In this document: positions 56,272 through 64,000 of the stretch, piece by piece
How positions within the stretch are numbered: position 1 is the stretch's first letter
How the letters are laid out: every line of letters starts with the position of its first letter
NCBI GenBank assembly: GCA_034359265.1
Contig: CP136893.1
Coordinates: 27,040,001-27,104,000, forward strand
Source: Canna indica
Taxonomy: Eukaryota; Streptophyta; Magnoliopsida; Zingiberales; Cannaceae
DNA: 64,000 bases
Reading direction: 5' to 3'
Notes under the pieces: model-generated
What the model was told of the DNA's origin: nothing
Databases searched by the model: none
The model's input: the letters and a program-made list of their open reading frames with translations, nothing else
Program-made: the position numbers and the translations under genes

Positions 56272-57466
56272 TGTTGGCGTAAGGGTTCCTCCTAGGCTTC
56301 GATCTCTATTTTGATGATAACAAACAAACATATAATATATGTGTGTGAAATTTTGAGTTCAGATTGAGGTTGCGATAAGCACGCGAACTTTGCTCGGAGA
56401 ATCGCAAATGTAGATTAAGTAGATTTCTTGTAATATATCCCTAGGATCTCATCCCAAGCCTATTTGTAAAGTTATCCAAGTCAAAACTTAGTAACAAAAC
56501 CCATGAAAAAGCATGTAACAAAGTAAATGTAAAAATCAACCTCAGCCCAGGTTCAATCGACCGGTTGATTGACCGAACAAGGCAGAAAAACAATAGTTAG
56601 ACACTTCGGTTGACCGGTCGATCGATTGAACAAGGCCAAAATCTGATAGTGGTTAATTCGGTTGATCGGACAGCAGAGGATTTAAAATGCGACAAAGTCG
56701 GTCGACCGAACATAGTTACAGAAGGACAGAACGCCAGCGGTCGCTGGGCAGTCGATCGATCAGTTGACCGACGATCGACCAGAAAGCGATCGATCAGCGT
56801 CCAACGGGCGAAAAAATGCCCGTTAAAGAGTCGTTCCGTGGGAGGGGTTATAAATACCCCTCACCAACCTTCATTAAAGCTCTCTAACCATTGAGATAAG
56901 CTTCCAAAGTGTAATTTGTGCCTTCTCAGCTTGATTTGCTCACGCTTGCTTCTCTGATCGACGACTTTCCTCAAGCACTCATCTTCCCTCAACTCCGGCT
57001 TTGATTCGATCTCGACATCTTGTGGAGTTGGAGGCATTGAAGGCTTGGAAAAGAGCTCTTAGTCTTGGTTTACCCTTTAGCTCTTTTCATTGTAATTTTA
57101 CTCGTTACTTGAACTTATTTTTCATTGATTAGTTTGCTAGGTGTGCTATTGTAAACATTTAGGGTTACTTTGTATAATTGTGTTTTGGCTAGGTGAATAG
57201 ATTTGAGGAGTTCTCAAATGGTTGAGAACCGAGTCCTCGATTGTATTCAAAGGGAAACACAAAGTCTATAAAGAATTTGGTTAGAAATCCTTGGTGTGGA
57301 GCCAAGGTAGTGAGTGGAGTAGGCGGTTGGCCGAACCACTATACTATCTTGTGTTCGCATTGTTTTGTATGTTTGCTTATAATTGTGTTTCATACTCGCT
57401 AACGAACATCAATTAGTTCCACTTACGTTTGGTTGAAGTTAGAGTTGATTTAAAAGAAATTGAACT
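56272..57466 (+). mobile_element. Diverged, truncated LTR related to the gag-only element
   Basis: Begins TGTTGGC and follows the same plan as the LTRs at 45878 and 52274: GATGATAACAAAC near the start, palindromic GGTCGACC/CGATCGATC cluster (56550-56800), TATAAATA at 56850, CTCAAGCACTCATCTTCCCTC, GGAAAAGAGCTCTTAG, and GAGTAGGCGGTTGGCCGAAC. It lacks the conserved 3' end and stops at 57466, where other sequence starts. It is a subfamily member rather than a recent copy. Confidence 0.75.
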
Positions 57467-58046
57467 ATTTGCATACCGGCGCCTGGTGCCAGTATGCAAA
57501 TATTTTTAGTTTATAATTTTTTTTATTTTCTATTTTAAATAATATATTATTAATTTTATTAAAATTATTAATTTATAAAATATATAACATATTATATTTA
57601 AATAAAATAAATATTTGAATTTTAATAGAATGTTTAAAATTATTATTGAAATTTTATTAGTTGGTAAAAAATTTTAAGTTCATCATTATATAATGTTCAA
57701 AAAGTAGTAAAAAAAAATTAGATGGCGTGGGATTAAAAAAGTTTGTATTTATAACACCCAAGATTTTTTAAAAAAAACTATTTTTCAAATGTGGGACTAA
57801 ATTTTTATTTTATTTTTTATTTTATTTTTTAAATTTTAAATTTAAAAATTTTAAAAACATTAAAAACCTAGTGCCTAGGAGTCGAAAAAAATCGGCGTTG
57901 GCTTGATCTAGCGTCGGTATTTATCGGCGCCTCACAGGCTGGCACCGGTATTTACCGGCGCCAGACCAAGCTGGCGCCGATTTTTTCCGACGCCTGCCAC
58001 AGGCAACGAATTTTTTATGCTAGTTCTTAAATACTTTCTTGTTGTG
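57467..58046. mobile_element. Probable CACTA-type non-autonomous fragment
   Basis: Right end TTTCTTGTTGTG (58035-58046) is one change from the CACTA terminal complement TTTCTTGTAGTG. The subterminal region (57895-57990) has repeated GGCGCC and CGGTATTTACCGGCGCC motifs typical of CACTA subterminal repeats. The left side opens with a tight 33-nt hairpin (57468-57500, TTTGCATAC ... GTATGCAAA). No left CACTA terminus is seen. Confidence 0.45.
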
Positions 58047-59540
58047 TTAGTAATCATAATACAAAAGGTCAACCCTTTATCAGCAATAACCTGGTTTGTT
58101 AACCACTAACATTCTATTTACACAGTGAATTTTTTGTTACTATGACATAGAAATATAACAGAAAAGAGCAAGCACATTAGCAACTAATTCCCTCGAGAGA
58201 ATACAAGTAATTGGAATTCTAGAAGAAATGGATCGAACTGAGCAAATTTTTGAAATGGTGACAACATATAGCTCAATAAAATAAATAGGATATTTTTCTA
58301 ATGATGACCATTGATCAAGAACTATGCCTACTATGTTAAAAATTATTGTACTTGAGCTATAGCTCATAAATTGCCAAACTGGAATACCAATGATAATATT
58401 CCAATTAATAGTAAAAATCTAGAAAATTAATTTAGCTATTGGTGGTAGGATAACTTTGAGTTGAGTGTGAAATCCATCACTGCATTTTTTGAGTGCTTAT
58501 TTTGTAGATTAAGTCCAACTTATTTTGTGGATTAATAACGCACAATACTCACATCCACACAAGATATATACCATATGTACTAATTCCCTCATTGATCAAG
58601 CGCGTATTCAAGAAATATTCGCCACTTTCTAATTGAAGGTCAATCTAAAAAGTATTTAGCAAGCTCCAAATAACTATTTATTTAACATACTTTATTATTA
58701 CACTCATCAAATTCTCTTGAACATGGATCAAGCATTCATATAATAGCATCTTTATTTGATGTAATACGTATCGACCAACTGGCTCAGTGCAACCAAGTTA
58801 GCACTTGATTCAACTTTGACTAGATTTATTAGGAGGCTTGCCTCTGTTTCTTTTTTCAGGCCAGAACACCAGTTGAAAATCCCTAGTTCGAATCATCTAA
58901 TTCTAGGTAGCCTATTTCTTATGTCAGATGCAGTAAGGATTTTGACCTAAGTGTTCAATCTTCCAACATAGATTTCAGAAAATAATGCTCTAGTTTAAGT
59001 AAGAGTCGTGCATTTGAGAAACACATGAAATTTGCTTCAATATTTCTCTCAAAAATCCATGTCATCCATTCTCTCAACATTTAGCTTTTCGTCATATTCC
59101 ATCTAACTTTGATTCTAATTCATGCCTTTGAAGATGCTACATGGGATGATGTTATGTTTACCCTTCTAATATTCTTGTTGATTTAATAATGAAAAGCAAC
59201 ACATTCAAACTACAATACCTAGCAAAGTACTGGTTAGTGGTTCTTACCGCAGCGCCTTCATCGCCTCTTGCCCCCACTCCGGCACCACCGCCCTCTTCGA
59301 CACCACCACTTGTCGGTGCACCTCCTATTCAGCCATCTAGTCCTCTGTTGCCGCCAACGTCACCCTCTCCCCACCTCATTGCCTCTGCAAACCATAAGTC
59401 GTCCTCATCCTCTCACCCAACTCCATCCACTTCATCGTCATCACCCTCGCTGTCATGTCTCTCGGCACCACCTCACCACGAAAAGGGTGAGGTGGAAGAA
59501 GAACATACCACGAAGGGCGATAGGATATCCACCACACTCA
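58047..59540. other. No gene supported
   Basis: Minus-strand frame 58140-58367 has a weak resemblance to an RNase H-like retroelement tail, which I cannot confirm. The + frame 59189-59545 is a Pro/Ser low-complexity run. Neither has a convincing start, domain or splice context. Confidence 0.4.
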
Positions 59541-60586
59541 GGTAGTGTTTGGTTGGATGGAATAGAAGTGGAATGAAATACTATTCCCTATGCCCCATTT
59601 ATTCCCTTGTTTGGTTGCAACTTATAGACAATGAATAGGTGGGTCATAAGGAATAGATAGGGAATACTATTCCCTATGCATGGAAAATATTATTCCTTAC
59701 CTAAACCCAATGAATAGTATTCTTTGTCAATTCCTTATGATATTTTTCTATATTGTTCTTCAATATTTATAATATTATATAATAATATAAAAAAATTAAA
59801 TTATTAAATTAATTTTAATAATTGTTTATCTTAAATAGATAATTATTATTTTATTATTAAATATTATTTTAATAATTATTTGTTAAGATTTAATTTTATA
59901 TGATAATAAATAAATAATAGTTTTTATTATTTTAAATTAATATATTATTTTACATTAATCCATATTTTTATTATGTTGTTATTAGTTGAAATAAATCATA
60001 ATATAATTTATTATATTTCTAGAAGGGCATTTTGGTCATTTTTTAATATTATCATTCAATATTTATAATGAATATAAAAATTAAATTATTAAATTATTTT
60101 TAATAATTATATATCTTAAACAAATAATTATTATTTTATTATTAAATAATATTTTAATAGTTATTTTTTTAAGATTCAATTATTTTTTATGAAAATAAAA
60201 TAAATGATAGTGTTTTATTATTTTAAGTTAATAAATTATTTTATATTAATCTATATTTTTATTATATTGTTATTAATTAGAATAAATTAGCATATAATTT
60301 ATTATATTTTTAGGAGGGTATTTTAGTTATTTCCTCTCAATTTATTGTATATTCTCCATGTTAATTGTTAAGTAAACAAAGTAAATATATTCAGTTTTAT
60401 TATGAAGAATATTCTGGTCATTTAACTTTCTATTTCTTGTCTATTCTTTATGCTAACCAAATAAATTAATTATATTCTTGACCTATTTTACAATGCCAAC
60501 TAAACAAGGTAATAATATTCCTCATCTATTTCATTCATTGTCTATTCAAATTCCTTATGAATTCACTCCATCCAACCAAACACACC
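59541..60586. mobile_element. PIF/Harbinger-like element (about 1.05 kb)
   Basis: Ends GGTAGTGTTTGGTTGGATGG and CCATCCAACCAAACACACC are near-perfect inverted repeats, flanked by TCA and TTA (a degenerate 3-bp target). Subterminal GGAATAG/CTATTCC repeats occur on both sides. The AT-rich interior contains two related blocks (59840-60020 and 60090-60310). No transposase. Confidence 0.75.
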
Positions 60587-61268
60587 TTATAGACAAAAAC
60601 ATTAGGGTACTCCACAAGAAGCTTATGGCATTGAGGACACATGACAAGCCTGACCATGGTTATTCAACAGCCCTCACTATCTGGTCCAGGAACTTGATAG
60701 AAATCTTATGATGAAAATGGTGCGTCCTTTAACATTTATCCTCTCTTGCACACCTATTGAATGCTAGAATTCTTAGAGTCTCATGTTATGGAAGATCACG
60801 ACAGTGAACATGGTCTGGAGAAACTTTTTTTCTTCATGAAATGTATAGAAAAGATTAAAAATTCTCTGTCTGAATGATTCTGCTGCATGCAATCAAAATA
60901 TAAAAAAAAATGAATATACTTTTTCAGATAAACCAAATCAAGCAGGATCCATTTATAAATTTGGCAAGAAAAGTGAAAAAGGGGAAAAATGAAGATGATA
61001 CAAATCATAGGTTACTATTCTCTTCTTATACAAGCACCATACAAAATCCATCATCATATAGAGCACATGAAGGAAGAAAGGAAGAAAAGGAAAAAAGAAA
61101 GCAGGTCTAATTCGTGGGGAAAAAAATATACTGACTCATCATATTACCAATCTGCTTCATTATCTATCAAACATTGAAGTTCTTTATAGGAAAAAGAAAC
61201 CCATCGAATACCCTAAAAAGTTCAAAACAATTACCACTTGAATAAAGAATAAAAGAAAAATAACTTTA
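60587..61268. other. No gene supported
   Basis: Mixed AT-rich sequence with short overlapping frames only. Confidence 0.4.
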
Positions 61269-62096
61269 GGGCTTGTTTGGTTAGCGAAACCAAGTCTATT
61301 TTCATGATTTCGATTTCACTGAAACCAAAACTGCTTACGAAAACGTGTTTGGTTCAGCGTTTTTATGGAACTGAATCGAAACCAAAATGAAAATGAAACC
61401 AATTCTCTTAATAAAAATAAAAACAGCAGAATGTTATTTTTTGTGATTTCAAGACTGTCGATTTCATTATCAAAATGCAATAGCAACTTTGTAATTATAA
61501 ATATTTTTTTAATAAAATTAATTAATTTAAAAATAAATCAAACTATATCTAATTTTTAAAATAAAAATAAAAATCATAATTTTCAACTCAAACTATTGTC
61601 TTAAATTTACAAATTAATTAAACCAAATTATATCTAATTGACTCAAACCCAAATTTTAAATAATTCAATTTTCTTAAAGTTGATCTATTAATAATTTAAT
61701 CAAAACTAATTTTAAACATTGGACTTATTTCTTTTGAAATTTTATAATAACTATTAATTAATTTTTATATCTAATTGAACAAAAAAATCTTAAATTACCA
61801 ATAACTTAATTAATTAAATCATATAAATATTTTATAATCATATTAGCAAATATTTAATTTTGTAAACTAACTAAACATTTAATTACTACTAAAAGTATTC
61901 AAGGAAAATTAGTATTATTTTTTATAACCAAATAAATATTCATTGGTTTCAACTAACTAAAACTGATGTTGTTTTTATTAACCAAACGCATTTTCAGAAA
62001 ACTGAAAACTAGAATCCAAAAACCAAGTTTTCAAAATAAGTTTTTAGTTTCATTGAAACTAAACCAAAAAATAGTTTTCGCTAACCAAACAACACC
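61269..62096. mobile_element. PIF/Harbinger-like element (828 bp)
   Basis: Ends GGGCTTGTTTGGTTAGCGAA and TTCGCTAACCAAACAACACC are inverted repeats. GAAACCAAAA/TTTTGGTTTC-type motifs are repeated near both ends. The interior is AT-rich. TTA flanks the left end; the right flank is TCT, so the TSD is uncertain. Confidence 0.7.
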
Positions 62097-62804
62097 TCTC
62101 CACACAATTGATTAACATAAGAAAGAATGAGATTGCAAAAGATACCCAAATCAAGAACAAAAGAAAAAATAAAAAAAGGAAATAATTACCTCTATAATTA
62201 AAATGCATGGATGCCTCTATTTCTTCGTTCTTCTTCTTTCCCCTTTTCTGCACCCTTTCTTCAGAGAAGTACACGGTTCAGATCAAAACAACTCCAACCT
62301 TTACTTAAACAAAAAGAATGCTTAGGTCACACAATCTCAAAGGAGAGAACGAAAAGCGACACCAAATCAACAAGATGATCGATGTTGATTTGATGAGATG
62401 ATCAACATCGACGAGATGATCTCCACGGAGATGAACACGACGAGTACCAATATATGTTGTTGTGACTGCCACGATGCTATACTCGTCGAGAAAAAAAGGG
62501 AGTCATTTGAGGCTTTCGTCGGCTGAGAAAATGGGGGAAGATATGTACGAGGCTTTCATCGGTGGAGAAAAAAGGGGGGAAATCGCGCAAGGTTTTTGTC
62601 GGCTAAGAAAAAATGGGAGAGAGTCACACAGGGATTTGGGGGGAAAGTATTTTGGTCGGCTGACAAATAAGAGGGAAAGAAAAAAAATAAGAATTTCATA
62701 AAGTTGTAAGCTAAATTACCAACAGATATATAATTCATCGATAATTTTGCCGGTATTACCAACATAATAGATATGTTGGTAATAAATCCGTTGATGAAAG
62801 TATG
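62097..62804. other. Possible CACTA interior with purine-rich repeats
   Basis: Contains four loose copies of a 45-50-bp unit (GAGGCTTTCGTCGGCTGAGAA, GAGGCTTTCATCGGTGGAGAA, AAGGTTTTTGTCGGCTAAGAA; 62505-62660). Next come AT-rich subterminal-like TTACCAACA/TGTTGGTAA motifs (62715-62785), leading into the CACTA end. Confidence 0.45.
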
Positions 62805-62817
62805 TTTTCTTGTAGTG
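62805..62817 (-). mobile_element. CACTA transposon terminus
   Basis: TTTTCTTGTAGTG is the exact complement of the CACTACAAGAAAA terminus of plant En/Spm elements, with the element body to the left. The matching other end was not found in the window. Confidence 0.7.
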
Positions 62818-63167
62818 GCATTACTGTGCATATTTCGGTATAAACAAAAGTGTTACAAGTTGTTAGGATGCATGCGAGTGTTTTTTGAGCTATAATGAGT
62901 ATTATGGTGCTATAGTACTATGGCGTGGATTACTAATCTATTTGCGACCCTTAGCCATCGAGCTATTGTACGACCCATTGAACCCACGGGAGTTCTTGGG
63001 TGGAGATACAAGTTTATCCAATGATGCACTACGGTGTGGAGGCACATACACAATGCGTACAGGCTATCTTTAGATAGTCGTTCTCCCTGTACGAGCAGAT
63101 GAGAATTAAGGACCACTCCCAAGGTGCAAGAGTGCAAGGGCAAACCCAAGGATCTCGTGTCCACTTT

Positions 63168-63478
63168 CAGCTCTCGTTTGGTAAAAGCGATTAAAGAATT
63201 TAAGTGGAGTTTGATTAATAACTCATGAACTATGATATAGTGTTATTTCTGTAGTAGTTTGATGTTCATACATTGAATTACAAGATGTGGTGTTTATCCC
63301 TTTGATGCATTGTAGGAGTTATGGGTTCAGCTCTCGATTGGTAAAGGCGATTAAAGAATTTAAGTGGAATTTGATTAATAACTCATGGATTATGATATAG
63401 TGTTAGTTTGATGTTCATACATTGAATTACAAGATGTGGTGTTTATCCCTTTGATGCATTGTTGGAGTTATGGGTTAG
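63168..63478. repeat. 160-bp tandem duplication
   Basis: CAGCTCTCGTTTGGTAAAAG at 63168 and CAGCTCTCGATTGGTAAAGG at 63328 start two adjacent copies about 90% alike, ending in GGAGTTATGGGTT. The second copy has a roughly 10-bp deletion. Confidence 0.85.
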
Positions 63479-64000
63479 TGCTCATTGGCATGTAATAATC
63501 GTGGTTAGAAGTTGAGTTAATATGCATAAATTATTATACATCATTTTATAATACCCAAAATTTTAATAATAATATTTTATTCTTGAGCGGGGGGTCGTGG
63601 GCCTTAGTTAGCACGGATTGGCGGGAAGCTTCGGGATTAGACCCAAGTAAACATTTAATGTAGAAAAATTAAGAGAAAATTTATTTATCTTATCTCCATG
63701 ATTTAGCATCCTAGGATGATAGAGAGTCTCAAGGCGAATTTAGCGGTGCAATCGGATCTCGAATCGGAGTTAGAACGGGTGAGTTATGGGCTGTTTAAGT
63801 CAGATAACTTAGATAGGGGTATTTTGATCATTTGGATCCAACTGGTGTCTATAAATTAGACCCTGGGGTTTATGGATAAGGGTTTTAGCTGCACGCCACC
63901 CAAGACAAAGGAGAGAGGAGAGAGAGGGGCGCCGTCGAGGACGAGGAGCCGCCGAAGCTGGATTTTCGCGAGTTCGTCGGTGTCGATTGGGGGAAGATAT
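63479..64000 (+). mobile_element. Probable LTR-retroelement edge (partial)
   Basis: AT-rich sequence with AATACCCAAAATTTTAATAA. Then comes a TATA-like box (TATAAATTAG at 63850) followed about 35 bp later by a GC/GA-rich leader (GAGAGAGGGGCGCCGTCGAGG). This is the promoter-and-leader layout common in plant Ty3-type LTRs. Cut off by the window; no coding part is visible. Confidence 0.35.

Noticed and set aside
58140..58367. RNase H domain of a LINE on the minus strand
   Set aside because: Only a weak similarity in a short frame; no catalytic residues or neighbouring LINE segments.
59189..59545. Pro/Ser-rich 118-aa frame
   Set aside because: Low-complexity translation, no start context, no family; an overlapping His-rich frame is equally open.

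Overview
The window is nuclear DNA of a flowering plant. It has two multi-exon genes with GT-AG introns, plant-type organelle lipid and folate enzymes, and dense class I and class II transposons, plus a fragment of the plastid gene ycf2 now in the nucleus. The repeat landscape (GTACCG-rich repeats, many hAT and PIF/Harbinger miniatures, TRIM arrays) and the ycf2 protein look monocot-like, but no species is claimed. Only two genes look functional. Both lie on the + strand, head to tail, in the middle of the window.

Genes: DGD2 (digalactosyldiacylglycerol synthase 2; four coding exons, 17013-19993, 469 aa) and, 1.7 kb downstream, a folylpolyglutamate synthase (16 coding exons, 21662-31377, 495 aa). 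The second begins with a 10-nt coding exon and ends across a 4.4-kb last intron that holds a LINE remnant. They serve unrelated pathways (galactolipid synthesis; folate polyglutamylation), so their adjacency need not mean shared function. A GC-rich, CT-rich stretch ending in a splice donor at 9504/9505 may be a distant 5'-UTR exon of DGD2.

Left arm (1-16900): two inverted remnants of a pectin-methylesterase-inhibitor-like pseudogene; three hAT-type elements with 8-bp target-site duplications (TSDs); a minus-strand copia-type LTR element (10767-15163, TSD TTATC) with a palindromic array of seven TRIM LTRs nested in it (11514-12756, TSD CTTTG); and a MULE-type foldback with a perfect 9-bp TSD (15247-15758).

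Right arm (31400-64000): no intact cellular gene. A direct duplication (33224-35464 and 38027-42515) lets two insertions be read against their empty sites: a 1.7-kb MULE-like foldback and a 333-bp PIF/Harbinger miniature. Two hAT miniatures follow. Then comes an 8.65-kb gag-only copia-type element (45878-54532) that landed in a degenerate in-frame 30-bp repeat. Its 3' LTR, but not its 5' LTR, carries a 729-bp piece of plastid ycf2. The rest is a diverged related LTR, a long foldback, CACTA ends, two PIF/Harbinger-like elements and a probable LTR-element end at the right edge.
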